This document shows positions 45,452 to 58,326 of a DNA stretch of 64,000 bases, in pieces. A program made the translations under genes and the position numbers. Source of the DNA: Enoplolaimus lenunculus (Eukaryota; Nematoda; Enoplea; Enoplida; Thoracostomopsidae). The number at the start of each line of letters is the position of its first letter. Within the stretch, counting starts at the first letter, position 1. The notes beneath the pieces were generated by a model. It made no database searches and was not told the origin of the DNA. It saw only the letters and a program-made list of their open reading frames with translations. The stretch spans positions 182,276-246,275 of the forward strand of contig JASANG010003638.1 in the NCBI GenBank assembly GCA_030248215.1, given 5' to 3'.

Positions 45452-46082
45452 CGGTGCGCATAGCGCAGTGGTAGAGCGTTTACGGTGCGGCGGGCCGATG
45501 TTTAGAACAGGGCCGGAACGTATTCCGGAGGGGTTGTAACAGAGTCAGTTTAAGCTTTATACTAAATTTTTTGCTTAGGCTTTAGGCTTAGGAATTGGCT
45601 CATCCTGACGCTTAGGCTTAGGAATACTTAGGCTCATTCTGACGCTTAGGCTTAGGAACTTAGGCTCATCCTGACGCTTAGGCTTAGGAATACTTAGGCT
45701 CATTCTGACGCTTAGGCTTAGGAACTTAGGCTCATCCTGACGCTTAGGCTTAGGAACTTAGGGTCATCCTGACGCTTAGGCTTAGGAACTTAGGCTCATC
45801 CTGACGCTTAGGCTTAGGAACTTAGGCTCATCCTGACGCTTAGGCTTAGGAACTTAGGCTCATCCTGACGCTTAGGCTTAGGAACTTAGGCTCATCCTGA
45901 CGCTTAGGCTTAGGAATACTTAGGCTCATTCTGACGCTTAGGCTTAGGCTTTGGCTTAGGCTTAGGAATATGCTTAAGCTTTGGCTTAGGCTTAGAAATA
46001 TGCTTATGCTACTGTTCCGGCCGTTGTATACATGGGCCGTTTGGCGTGTAGGCCGTGAGTTCGAACCCGCCCGGGTCCCGCT
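45452..46082 (+). pseudogene. tRNA or tRNA-like gene split by the expanded MITE
   Basis: Left part 45452-45492 has a clear A box, TAGCGCAGTGGTAGAGCG. Right part 46047-46082 has the B box GAGTTCGAACCCG and a GCCCGGGT continuation. Removing 45493-46038 and one target duplication gives ~77 bases with normal box spacing. I could not close a clean cloverleaf, so a SINE head is as likely as a true tRNA gene. Confidence 0.5.
45493..46038. mobile_element. Expanded TTAGGC-type MITE
   Basis: The largest copy at 546 bp. The ends are ATGTTTAGAACAGGGCCGG and its mirror CCGGCCGTTGTATACAT. About eleven copies of a 32-35-bp unit, TTAGGAACTTAGGCTCATCC plus TGACGCTTAGGC, fill 45590-45945. The putative target duplication is GTGCGGCG / GTTTGGCG (6 of 8). 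It splits a tRNA-like sequence. Confidence 0.85.
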
Positions 46083-47215
46083 TTTTCAAATGTACGGCTG
46101 TAGATTCTACATTGGATTCTACAGCAGTTGATCAAAGTTTAATGCCCACTGCTCCAAACTGCTTTATAGAGCTTTTACCCTGTTATGCTTAGTATATAAA
46201 ACAATAAAACTAAATATTTCATATATATTAAGCCACAAATAAAGACATATTTGATTGCACTGCGTTAAACAACACCTTCAAACCGTTGATTATCAAATAT
46301 GAAAAGCAGGCGTGGTTGCCAAACAGTCGTCTTATCATCTTTCGTTCAATTAAATACAAACAAACGTTTTGCTTTATTATCGCAATATAAACATATTTTT
46401 AAGCATAAACTGGCTTTGTTTATAGGACAATTGTGTAATTCAACGGGTCAAACAACTTCAGACTCTTTCAATTTTACATTTTAAGGACTATTTCATGTAA
46501 AGCTAATTGATTAGTGTCTACAAAGTATACTTATTATTGTTTATAGACAACAATAATAACGAAAACTAAAAACAATAATGTAATTCAATATATATATATA
46601 TTATATATAATATATATTATAAGGCTTTATGCGTAATATTGCCTTGATATATTTGTGATAGTAAATTAGGGCTCGTGTCAAATCACAAGTAATTCAATTT
46701 GGCCATAGGTCCTTACCCAAGGTGGCTCCAGCGGGGGTTCAGTCCCGTCCTTGGAAAAATTTGGCTGTATTAGAAGATTTTTAGACCTTGCTTGTAAGTC
46801 ATTGAAAACCTTTAAATGCCCCTCCTGAATCATTTTAGGACCCCCCAGCAACGCGAGCTGGCTATGGGCCTGTTTGGACAACATTGGCTGAATTTTATCG
46901 AACCTTCATAAATCAACCATTGACAGTGAATCTTTGCGTATTTAAAGTGTCAGAAAATCAACGTTTAGTCGTTTTTACTTAAATCTTTGAAAAAACGGAT
47001 TTGTTGGTTGTGGTCGGGTGCAGAAGCTACAAACGACGCCGTACGGCAAGAATACCACAAGCCAAACGCGGAAATCACACCAAAACGCAGCGGCGACGAT
47101 GTTTGAAAATACCGCAGTAAAAGATAATCAGGAGTAGACGCGGATTGGTTAAGTAATTACTTTGCACATACTTAAGTATGAAGACGGAGTTCAGGGATTT
47201 AGAAACCCAACCAAT
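46083..47215. other. No gene recognised
   Basis: Contains a TATATA tract at 46588-46622; otherwise nothing. Confidence 0.45.
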
Positions 47216-47465
47216 ACAAGAGTTGATCATCATTCTTACAAGAGTGTGCAACTGAAGTAAAAATTGTATTGTACAAAATGTACCACCGACCGTTGCGTTT
47301 TTGTCCGTCTACCCTACTTATTTGGGTGAAGGTAATGTTTGAAACGTACAATTCGTATGTTTCCACGAAATATAAGGGGGGTAAAGCAGTCTTGCTGCAT
47401 GCTTTTGTACCCAGACTGTTCCCAGTTGCACACTCTTGTACAAAGATGACATCATACACTCTTGA
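47216..47465. mobile_element. CAAGAGTG inverted-repeat element, 250 bp
   Basis: CAAGAGTTGATCATCATTCT with ACAAGAGTGTGCAACTG at the left, and CCAGTTGCACACTCTTGTAC to ACACTCTTG at the right. The interior has ACCGTTGCGTTTTTGTCC. Confidence 0.75.
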
Positions 47466-47868
47466 TATAATACACAAGTTATTGGTAAAACAAGGTCGCC
47501 AAGGGTTATGCCTTCTACTTTTAGTTGTCTTCGGTAATCGAAGTTACGTTCGTTTGTGCTTCAGCAGTATTAATTCGCAAATTTTAATTACAGAAATTTC
47601 ACAGAAAACAGCTTACAAGCATTTTTTCCAACATAACTTCAAAATTAGCACAAATTTAATTTCGTGTCACCTGCGATTCCTGTATATATTTTGTCCACCC
47701 GTCAACGCACAATACTGCAATTATTAGTTTCGAAACGGAATCAGATAAAACAATAAACGTATATCAAATCATTAAATCTTGTATTTCTCTGTCGTCTCTG
47801 ATACTGAACTTAAATCTACAGAGAGAGTGGGAACAGAGGTCGAAGTATAATATGTACCGCCAATGTGA

Positions 47869-47998
47869 CTTTAAGGGGCGTAACAGTAGATTAAGCGTAT
47901 TCCTAAGCCTAAGCCTAAGCAAAAAATGTAATCTAGAATCTAAATCTACTCTTTTATAGACCCACCAAAGACCTGGACGCCCATTAAAGGAACAAGAG
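47869..47998. mobile_element. TTAGGC-type MITE, subfamily B
   Basis: Starts ACTTTAAGGGGCGTAACAG and ends GGACGCCCATTAAAGGAAC. It contains two to three CCTAAG units and TAATCTAGAATCTAAA. Its structure matches 54460-54590. Confidence 0.75.
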
Positions 47999-50694
47999 CC
48001 ATATATACGATAGTGCGCTGGATATCGGAGTTGTATATTATCTTCCCCCCAAAAAACACCTTTTTCACATAGCCTAGAGTAATCTACTGAATCTTAGAGG
48101 TCAAAACAAATTTTGCTCGCCAAACTGACTCGTAAGGACTATAAAAGCTTAACCCGTCGAACTGAAATCGTAGCTATGTCCCTGTTTGGGTGAGCATATA
48201 TACGCATGCATGGTTCATTAATAGACACAAATGACAATTTAGCTAATAAATTAGCAGTTTCAAGCTAATAATGATTTAGCTAATGAAAAGCAATAAATTA
48301 TTCTACTGCAGGATGATCATGGACCACAATGAACGGGGAAACAGAAATGTTGCATCACCCGTTAATCGATTTTTGATTGGTTGAATTCTTGCGAATAAAA
48401 ACAAAAAACATAAATAAAATATTAAAATTGGACAGAAATTGCTTAACATAGCAATGAATGAACACAGTTAACATTAGGTTTATATATATTTTCATAGGTT
48501 TCCATCAACATTGGTTAAGGTTTGGGATGTTTATTTGCTGGAGAGGTAACGAAGATAAAAGGAATCATTTATCTTCGATGTTCCAGCTGAAAGAATAAAA
48601 TGTTTTAGAATAATCGGCGGACGTACGGAATATGGACCCCTTATGATTTTAATTAAAAATAGTTCATTTTATAGATTTCGACGCGCTGAGTTCAACGGTG
48701 CCAAATTTAGCGCTGCAGGGTTCCTGGTTCAATAGGGACGGCCTTTAAATCTTAACTTTTTATTATATAAAACATGTACAAACAATAATCAAATTTGTGT
48801 AACGAATAAACCTAGTGAGTTTATATTTTATGAACATGTGAATGATGGATACTTCCTCTTCCAATCTGTGCGTGATTGCACTATAATTTCGAGGGCCATA
48901 GCTTTTGAACTGTTGGTCATACAGCCATAAAAATGGTACTGTTGAATTCAACTCGTCGAGATGGATCACTTATCAAAATCCTAGGGGGTCCAGATTCCGG
49001 TGTAAATAAATTTTTACCGTACGTTTGTTCATTCGTTTGTAGAAAACGTTTGAATGAGATTAATAGTCTATCGAAATAATATTCCTACTACACCCACTGA
49101 TTATAACATTCCTTTACATTGCGTCAAGTGGATACGACAAAAATGTTCAACCCCCAAACGGTGGATATAACCACCATAAGGTCAATGTCACAAAACAGAA
49201 CTTGTACCTTTACAAAGCGAACATACACCACAACCGATTTAGTCAAGCCATATATCACCAAAAGGTAACTTAGCTACCATCAAGGGCATATATTTAGATT
49301 CTGACGGAGTACCAGTTTAGCCCATTCCAATCTGTTATAGGGGGTTCGAAAAATTACGCGTGAGATCGGGACTATAATTTCCAACCAGAAGTCTTCTTAA
49401 TAGGAGAATGTTTCTAGAAGACTCAACCCCCACGTAAAACTTCGTTTAGCTCCAAATCCAGCTATGACTTTGAGATGCAAGTGTGCTCCCCTCAACGACA
49501 GATCGCAACTGCGCCATACAAAATTGACCTAAAAGTTGTTTAGAACGCTTTGCCCCACACCACACACAGGTCTAAGGGCAGCGTCGTAAACCTAATGTAT
49601 AAAACCAGAAGATACATGGCTTCATATATTTGTGTGTTAACCAGTTTCCAAGGGTCATAAATTAAGCGTTGGGATGTAATAAATTTTATTTAAATTTATA
49701 TTCTTTTTTCTCTCTGGTGTTAGGTTCGGTGGCCCAGAACACGGTCATATACTGTGTTAACCAGGTCGACTTAATGACAACCCACAAACCTGCCGTTGTT
49801 TTGTATGTATTCGGTGTGTGTGCAGCACTTTGTGTTAATGAATATGACAACGGTAAAATGCGTATGATACGAACATGAGTTGATTTCGACAGGGGATACA
49901 AGGACAAACAACTCTTTTCGAGACGGGATCAATTGAGAGCCAATGATATTTGTGAGCGAGCTTTAGCCAACGAGTTTAATATGAAAATACTGTTGTCCAG
50001 TTTGCCGTTCAGTTAAGGTGAAGCCTTTGGGCTTGGCTCTGACAAACGGTCAGGCATCAGGCGAATGCTAGCAAATTAGCTAAGATTGATGCTTGGCGTA
50101 AACATAAATGCGGATGAAAAGTGTACACTGGGGGCATGTATAGGTATTATGTTATGGGAAGAATAGGAAAGAATATAACAATAAACTTTGCCGAGAAATG
50201 AAACGACCGCTTTGAACTGACTTTAGAATAACATTTTAAATTCGACATCGGAAAACATTTTGTTTTACATGAAGATTTGCCTTCCGAGGTCGAATTTTGG
50301 GTTAAAGTTCGGCAAAAAAGTTCTGTAAATTTGTTATGCGCCGATCACAATATAAAATTCAGCTTTGCCACTAAATGTGTCATAAAGTAGGGTTAACGCG
50401 TGCCAAATTTTACATGTTTCAAGCGTTAATTCTACCCAAACAGTTTGTTTTCTGTTAATCCTACCCTAACGCTTGTCACGAAACACTTTGTGACACGCTT
50501 CTGGGTAGGGTTAATGCAAAATTTACCTTCTGTATATATTTATATACGGCACACCGAACAAACATTGATATACCAGTCTAAATGGTATATTTTGAGTTCT
50601 TATCGAACAAAATGTCAAAAATGATATTTTTCTTAAATTCATTTCACAAGTAAAAATAAGACACATGCAATATATGTATATATGTATATACTTC
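47999..50694. other. No gene recognised
   Basis: A palindromic segment at 50383-50520 repeats GGGTTAACGCGTG and GGGTAGGGTTAATGC in opposite and same sense. Otherwise unremarkable. Confidence 0.4.
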
Positions 50695-50809
50695 TACACT
50701 GCGAAAAATGGTGTTGACTCTGACGGAGTCAAATTTTGACTCAGTTTGTGTAGTCAGGAATAGCGTATTTCGGATAGAGTCAATTTGACTCACCGTTTCT
50801 TGCAATGTA
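50695..50809. mobile_element. TA-flanked CACTGCAAAAA MITE, short copy
   Basis: A 115-bp palindromic relative of 8911-9115 with ends TACACTGCGAAAAATGGTG and CACCGTTTCTTGCAATGTA. Confidence 0.83.
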
Positions 50810-51254
50810 GAAATTGCTTTAATCGTTTTACGCTTCGTTATAAAAGGTACAGAAATCTGTCCTTGAACCTGATTCGTCGCAGAAACAAATTCTGGCCAAC
50901 GGCCTTGGCTCGAGGGTATGACGATATTCCAAATGGTGACTCCTTTCATGGCTCAAGCGGATAGTCTTAAATGCTCAGTGCTAAATTCTGTTTTGCCTGA
51001 TCCGAAAAACGTTTTGTTTGATATATTCGAAAGTAAATTTTGACAGCCTACGTAAATATAGTAAAAACGCTTAAAATTCGGTGTTTTTTAAGCTTTCAAC
51101 AATGCCGACTGGTTATTTTGGTAGAAGATAATTTCATTAAAAATACTTTATTTCATAATTTAAAAACATAAAATTTCATAAAACTTCATGTCGAATGAGA
51201 TTTTTGAAAGCTGAAAAATGTGTGGGTAGAATTTCATGCCCATATTACGTATTC

Positions 51255-51345
51255 AAACAAAATGTAAAGGTTTAAGCCTAACCAAAAAATTAATCTAAAG
51301 CTTAAACTTAATCTTTTGCAGTCCTGAGCAGAAAACAGACCGCCT
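51255..51345. repeat. Fragment of TTAGGC-type MITE
   Basis: AAGCCTAACCAAAAAATTAATC and the following CTAAAGCTTAAACTTAATC match the conserved internal flank of the family. Left end missing. Confidence 0.45.
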
Positions 51346-51934
51346 TTTGTCGATACATACGGCCGTTTGTGGACTCTGTTCAGATTCGGCAGCCAATCGT
51401 ATTCCGGTTCCGGTAGATTTTTTGGCTGACATAACGGAAACTTTGGTAATTAATTTTTTGTATATTTTATAATTTGAGCTCTTCTGTAAGCATGTTTTAA
51501 TACCATTTGGGTGGGATTTTCAACAAATTTTTCAAAAAAAGTTTAAAATTAATTTTCGGCAACTCGTCTTATACTCTATACGTAAAATTTCACAGGATAT
51601 ATATTTTTAACTTCTGCTTAAAATGTTTAGACGGACATTAAATGTTAAATAATTAATTAGCAGATCAATCCAGCTACGGAATGTTTATGGACACAGATTT
51701 GATTTAAAATCCATCAGCGGTCGAAAATGCCCCAATCTCCTGAATATTCTCGAAAATACGACTGGTAATAAATTGTACTTATAAATTATATATCTTGCTT
51801 ATATAATGTATACGAATATAAATAAATAAATAAATATGTATGCATATCAGCACGTATCCGAACATATCACAGAAGCGGCACCATCGGGCGTCTGCCTCCG
51901 GCTCCGGTTTTTTCACTCCATACGCAGTTCAGTA

Positions 51935-52068
51935 TATATATAATTTGTATATATACAAATTCAAACTTCAATATGTATATATAAATATATATATAAATAT
52001 ATATAAAAATATAAATATATATAAAAATATAAATATATATAAATATATATTTATAAATATATTTGATT
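51935..52068. repeat. TATAAATA microsatellite
   Basis: Runs of ATATATAAATATA and ATAAAAATATAAATATAT; low complexity only. Confidence 0.85.
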
Positions 52069-52925
52069 AATGAGCAAACACAAACAAACTATTGATAGAA
52101 GATGGTATTTTGAAAACTCTAAACTGTGACACATCAGTGAATGTGGAGAGTTGGTAAATAAACGTTCTACAACGAGAGATGAACTGACTCCATCAGAATA
52201 TAAATGACCCCCATTTTCCGTTCAAAATGCTTTGCCCTCCTGTGTATTTTGCCCCTCCAGAATGATTTATATTTCACAACACATCAAATGGCGAAAACGG
52301 TTGCGTTCGAAAATTTATGTTTTCTATGGAAAATATATTGCAATAATGCATCGAAGACAGATATAAATGATATGCAATATTTAAACGCTATTGGAGACCA
52401 ACTTTAGAAACATTTGTAACCCATGGTTAATAGACGCAATCCTATTGGTTGATTGCTTTCTGTCGAAGGCATACAAATAATTCCATTGGATAATACAGTT
52501 TTAACTTATTTCAATTTCATTGGACGATTGATTTGTAAGTAAACAGTTACTTAAGTTGTATTGGATAAACCAATTCTAAGTTAACAGTAATTTCTAAATT
52601 TCATTGGCTGAAGGTTACTTGTTGTACGCAATGTTTACAGTATTCAATGTATATATATAAATATATAGATATGTATATATGTATATATATATGCAATTTA
52701 AACAATATTTACAGCACAATTAACCAATAGAATTCAAGAAAGAAGCTGGAATCGAGACTTTAAGAGAAATTAACCAATCAGCGGATGGGTTTTATCCAAA
52801 TTGTACCCTGAAAAATTTTCGCATGGCCGATAAAATGTACAAAAATGCATGATTTGAGACATTCAAGATTTGGATGCTTTCATCAAAGTTTGACATTTTG
52901 CGTAGGTGAAACCAACAGTGGCTAA

Positions 52926-53120
52926 TGACAAGAGTGTGCAACTCTTGGGGTAGCGCATGGTACCAAATGTACCACCGGGTGTTGCGTTTTTGGCCTGACG
53001 CCCAACCCTTGTTTAGAGAAGGGAAGGTCGCTATTACATGAATTCTCCTAAATTAAACTACAAGGAAAACATGTTTGAAACGCGTACATAAAGTGCCATG
53101 GTTCGCACCGGTTGTACCTT
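52926..53120. mobile_element. CAAGAGTG element, left part
   Basis: ACAAGAGTGTGCAACTCTTG, ACCAAATGTACCACCGGGTG and TTGCGTTTTTGGCC match the family. The right end is lost or diverged. Confidence 0.55.
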
Positions 53121-53754
53121 TTCGAAACAAAGAGACGGGGGGCCAAGCAAATTTTTATTCTTATACCGAAATTCCAACCTTTTTATTTCAGTGTCAAAAG
53201 CAAAAAAAGGTTCTAAATGAAATGAAATCAGGTCCTACATCTTCTAAGGCCACATCCAGGCGCGTTGAGTTATTTGCTACGAACAAGAATAATTGAAGTT
53301 TCAAATTTTTTCTTAAACAAAAATTGCACATCAAAACTAAAATTGTAATTCCAATTCCGGGTTGGACAGAAAATTTGAATTCCAATTCCGACTGTAAATT
53401 TTATTCCGGTTGGAACCCTGATAGAATTACGTCATTTTTACAGCGTAAGGGTGCCGCTATGCTTGTAGTGCGTAGCCGTCCGCGTACGGTATCGCAGTCG
53501 AGTGAATGGTCCACGATTCCTCAGAGCGACAGACAGTGACACACAACGCCGGAAAACATTAAAAGAATTTAAAATGTACTGCACCACCCTGAGGTAAGAG
53601 TTGAATGATTCAGATATATTCCAAGGTAAACATGACCACGCCTAAAGTATCCGACCCCCAGCTGAACCTGTGGCAGGGAATTCTTTCCAGGGGCGCCGTA
53701 GCTGATCCAAAACCGAGTGGGATGCAGGCAGACACATACATGGATGCGCAATAT

Positions 53755-53940
53755 ACAGCGAGGAATTATGTGATTGAAGAGATTAAGCAATGCCGAATCA
53801 GGCTTGGGTGGAGCCCTCCAAAATCCTGGGTCGAACGGTTCTTGCGATGATCTACTTCAGGGTGGGGGCCCCTTTTTGGTGTGGGCCCCAAAATTGGGGA
53901 TATGAGGGGCTGCCTGCTCCGACCCTAAGACTGACAAGCC
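53755..53940. repeat. GGGAGCAGCC dispersed repeat, inverted copy 2
   Basis: The inverse of the 41812 repeat, with the GGGGCCCC-rich hairpin CCCCAAAATTGGGG. Sequence just upstream (53605-53790) holds a short open frame of unclear status. Confidence 0.55.
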
Positions 53941-54459
53941 AAATAAACATAAATAACGCTATGAGTAATCTGAATTGGGCTGAAAGAGTAAACTTTGTTG
54001 AAATCGCGGATCGGATCGGATTCATCGAAAACGCCCGGGTTGCCGAGTTACCTTCTGTTGGAAGTGTGGAGGGTTATTGACGTGGATCTGTATTTGGTTC
54101 AATGGTATATATCGTGTTTCAGCCAGCGTATTTCATTTCCCGAAACTCATTGTAACAGTCAAAATCAACTTAGCTGATTACCAAATGGTGCAAATATACG
54201 ATGCGTTAGTTGTATATGCATAGTTCACAACGATATGATGTAAGCAACATTAAACAGTCATAAGCCAAAGCGATGTCGATGGGAACACAATTAATGACCA
54301 GGAACCAAGCCAAAACACAAACCCCGAAGATTAGGCATAAAAGCTTAAGTTTAGGTCTGAATGTAAACCTAACTTTAAACGAAATATATGTATTTATGTA
54401 TAATATTCGCCTGGAAACTGTTTCGTTCGTGAATCTTATCTGTTCCGCGGCCTATTTTA

Positions 54460-54590
54460 CTTTAAGGAGCGTAATAGTAGATTAAGCGTATTCCTAAGCC
54501 TAAGCCTAAGCAAAAAAATGTAATCTAGAATCTAAACATACTCTTTTATAGACTCACCAGATCCTTGGACGCCCCTTAAAGTAACATGGG
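54460..54590. mobile_element. TTAGGC-type MITE, subfamily B
   Basis: Starts TTACTTTAAGGAGCGTAATA and ends GGACGCCCCTTAAAGTAA. The interior is very similar to the copy at 47869. Confidence 0.78.
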
Positions 54591-54880
54591 CCAGTTCCGC
54601 TATGCCGCGGCTACTGACAGCAGGACGTAACGGATCCACTTCGTTGGAACTGGTGTCACATTAAGCAATTGTTGTAATACCTTTTTATTCTGGCTTATGT
54701 TCTATTCAACACATGTTTTACCATAGTATAGTTTAATACGCCTTCATCTAAGATACATTATTTGCTGAGCCTTAATTAACCTGAGCCAGCTATGGCCCAC
54801 GGCAAGCAAACACGGCGTCAATTGTTTTAAATGAATGAAATTGCCGTATCCTTAAAAAACAGACGTCTCTGCTCATAATC

Positions 54881-55020
54881 GCTCAAGTTTACCCTGAGTT
54901 CGCAGTCTGCTCACCGCTCAAGTTTACCCTGAGTTCGCAGTCTGCTCACCGCTCAAGTTTACCCTGAGTTCGCAGTCTGCTCACCGCTAGAGTTTTCCCT
55001 GAGTTCGCAGTCTGCTCACC
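54881..55020. repeat. 35-bp tandem repeat, 4 units
   Basis: Four units of GCTCAAGTTTACCCTGAGTT plus CGCAGTCTGCTCACC. The last unit has AGAGTTTTCC. Confidence 0.92.
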
Positions 55021-55094
55021 GCTCAGCTCCCATACATTAATTAACCAGTACAATGTAGTCAGCCTAAACTTCACATTTACGATGAATAAACACA

Positions 55095-55240
55095 ACCATG
55101 AATATATATTACATACTATACATGATATATTATGTCCATTAATATATATTATATCTATTATATATGTACATATGTAATATATATGTATGCTACTTATATA
55201 CATATATTGTATATATATTTTAAACAAAAATAATATATGA
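55095..55240. repeat. TATATA-rich low-complexity DNA
   Basis: Alternating TATAT/ATGTAT runs with short palindromes. Confidence 0.75.
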
Positions 55241-56377
55241 CGGTGGTGTGGTGACTGCAGTTTTGGTTGCAATTTGCAAAAATGTACAGCGAAAACGTAG
55301 CGTTTTTAACACTGCAAAATGATATATTTTCCAATTTACAATATTACCAATCATTAATCACTCTGTCTTACATGCAATGAACGCTTGCTTGCTAACAACA
55401 CAATTGTTCGTCTTAAAATAGTCGATGAAATATATTGCCATATGAGGGAAATAGAATGGGGGGAACGAGATGCAAGGATATACAGTTTAAAATGGGGTCC
55501 ACCCGTGGACCAAATAATATCCTTGTCCGTGGTTTAAAAGTGCTGGCTTAAAGTCAAATATGAAAATGTGTTCAAATAGATCGTAAATGTAAATTTGGAT
55601 GCACATAACGCAAGGTTTCAAGTTAAGCGATATTTAATCAAATTTTAATTGAAAACATTTTGTTTTACAGTTAAATAAATTAAAATAACAATACGTCAAA
55701 GCTGGTACAGTTTCAACTTGCAATCTGCATGCACAACTCAGCTCACACAAGCTTGACTGGGCAACAACAATGCATTCGACAGAAAATCGTTCAATATATA
55801 TTCATTGTCTTATAATTGGTTACTACCTTAATGCCATACTCAAGTACAATTTAGCTGATGCGAATACTGTTTTCTGATTGGCGGCTAAGTAATCGCTACC
55901 TGTGGCTAGCAAGCAGTTTGCTTTACTAAACAAAGCGGAATCAAGCTGAATTACCACTATCAAGTATATTACAAATCAAGTCAATTTATTAACAAAATAT
56001 TTAAAAAAATGCACATCTTTATCAGACTCGTAACTTCGTTTTGGACCAACCGAATATGAAATTAGGCTGAATTACGACAAATTGCGAGAATTACGTAACG
56101 CTTTAACCTGAACTGATCCAAAGGAACATTAAAATTAGGATGTCAGATCGGTTTATCCCGGGACCCCAACCGTAAGCTGCTCATACCGTTTTTCTAAGGA
56201 TCAAAGGGTGAAAAAATTGCCTCTGTTTGAGGTGAGTCCATCAGATGCTACTCATTGCCCACAACTTGAACTTCTTACATTCCTGTTCTGTTCACTGCGC
56301 CCCGTCGAATTTAAATGTTTTCGAGTCCAAACGCTGATTTAAAACGTTGCGCGTGTTTGCAATTTGCAATTTGCGCA
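55241..56377. other. No gene recognised
   Basis: AT-rich, no repeat family or coding exon seen. Confidence 0.45.
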
Positions 56378-56560
56378 GGGCGGGAGTAGCCACCCCCATA
56401 CCCTTCATTTGGGTGGCCCACCTCAAAGATGTTCACCCCACCTTAACAAAATGATTTGAAAAATATCATTGCAAGTGCCCCCCCCACCCCGGAATTTTGC
56501 GGGAGCCCCACCCACACCCAAGCCTGCTTCGACACTGAATTTGTACAATTCTGCTGATTG
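56378..56560. repeat. GGGAGCAGCC dispersed repeat, copy 3
   Basis: GGCGGGAGTAGCCACCCCCA, CCCGGAATTTTGCGGGAGC and CTGCTTCGACACTGAA match copy 1. Confidence 0.6.
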
Positions 56561-57341
56561 CATAAACAATGCATGCAACACGCAGTTGCATTCGGCGATC
56601 GCTCTATGTGATTAATTATAGACAACAACGAATGCGGGGTTTGCGGTTGTACACTGGGAATTTGGCCATTTTCATCCTTTGTGGATATATTTCCGCTGAA
56701 CATATTTGATTTACCACGTTGAAGTATTACAAGCAACGGCTTTCACGGAAGCTTTATAGTTTGAGATGGTCACGAAAACGATTTTACGGACGCATGCGAG
56801 CATGAATATTGCAGGCAACAACCAATCTGGAGACACAGCCTATTTTGAAATGTCTCCAGTTTCGTTCTAAATTTTAAGATTTACTTTGAATTGATCAATT
56901 GAAGTTAATTTCAACCAACGTTGAACTTGATTTCAATTTGAGTAAAAAACATTAATGTTCCCTTTAATCAGTTCTGTCAACCGCTTCCAGCTGTCAGCTT
57001 AAATAAACAATTTTGTAACTTTCAACCAAGGGGGCATTTTCTGCTGAATCCTCATTCCCACCTGTAAAGGTTCAACCACAGTCTTGGATTTACTCTTCTA
57101 TATTTTCATGGCTGCTCTGGCACTAAAATAGCCAATGATATTTTGATACAAACAGCATTACGTAATTAAGATTTTCCCGTCGTTAAGTGGGATTAAACAG
57201 AGCAGCGACTTTTCCGTTCGAGGCGACCCCCCATGCCAGAAAATCGATCCCCTGAAAAAGTATAAATTTTCACACGCTGCCGTCGAACTTAACAGTGAAC
57301 ATTGTCAAGAAATTCAGTGTTTCAAGTTGTTTTTGGTATCT

Positions 57342-57565
57342 AAGCCCATATTCTCAAATGCATATAGCACCTATCCCCAGTTAGTGATAAGTCTTTAAAC
57401 TGGCGAACATTTGCAGTTTCAAATTTCAAAATTTGCATACAAGTAAGTCAAATCAGGTCTGAAAAATATGCTGATTTTCGAAGCTCACCGTTTACGGATT
57501 CGAAAGTTACAAGACCTATCACCAACTGGTTATAGATGCTACATATATCTGACAATACAGGCCCT
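57342..57565. mobile_element. CACCAGTTGGTGATAGG MITE
   Basis: CCCATATTCTCAAATGCATA to TCTGACAATACAGGCC, with CACCAACTGGTTATAGATGC at the right. Near full length. Confidence 0.8.
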
Positions 57566-58326
57566 AGTGATAATTCCCGGGCAACGGTCTAAGCGTCGCA
57601 TTCGGGCAACTTGAAAATGATAAAGAAACTTAAATTATTTCGGAGGAAAATGGGCCCCTTTGATGCCCTACCCTCCGCGGAGCTCAGGGGTCACTTGCAC
57701 TGGAACCAAGTTCAAACGGGGCTCCAGACATTTGTTTCCTTGACCAGAAGGGCAGTTTACCCCTGATCATATAATTGTTAAATGGTTGAAAATCTAAAAC
57801 ACAAATAGTATTCGTGAGTCAAAAATATTAACAGATACACACATATAAACATGAAACTATGAACTGTACTCAACACGAAACTAAAAAACTTTCTGTTTTA
57901 CATCCAGAGATGAGCCAAGATTAAAAAGGGTATGATTTCAACGAATGATGGCCACAAGGATGCTTACAACAAACCTTTGGTGGTCCCTACGACCATTTTT
58001 CAACCCCCTCTATTTTTCTAGCCGACACCTATTCATCAGGCTTGTAACAATTTCAACATGCGGGGTGGTAGGCCGACAAATTTCAATCGTCGTATAATGA
58101 CTTTAACCTCAGGCTGAAATCTTTACGGGGGTCAAAAATGTTCTGTCACAGCCGAGGCTTCGTAGCTGACTTCCGATTGGCTAAAGACCCGTTCATATCC
58201 CTTGCGTTGTATTCGGTCGATATTTCAACATCGACACTCACAACCATGTTTTGTAAATAATTTTGGCTTTTATGTACAGTTAGGATGCTGACTTATATTC
58301 GAATAACGTTTTTACATATATACATA
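57566..58326. other. No gene recognised
   Basis: Unique-looking sequence, no exon supported. Confidence 0.45.

Noticed and set aside
48763..48969. 68-codon minus-strand frame with an FLWLYDQQFKSYGPRNYS stretch
   Set aside because: Short, no splice context, no family recognised; left as chance or an old repeat.
53605..53850. 81-codon plus-strand frame
   Set aside because: Its 3' half lies in a dispersed repeat and the 5' half has no homologue I know.
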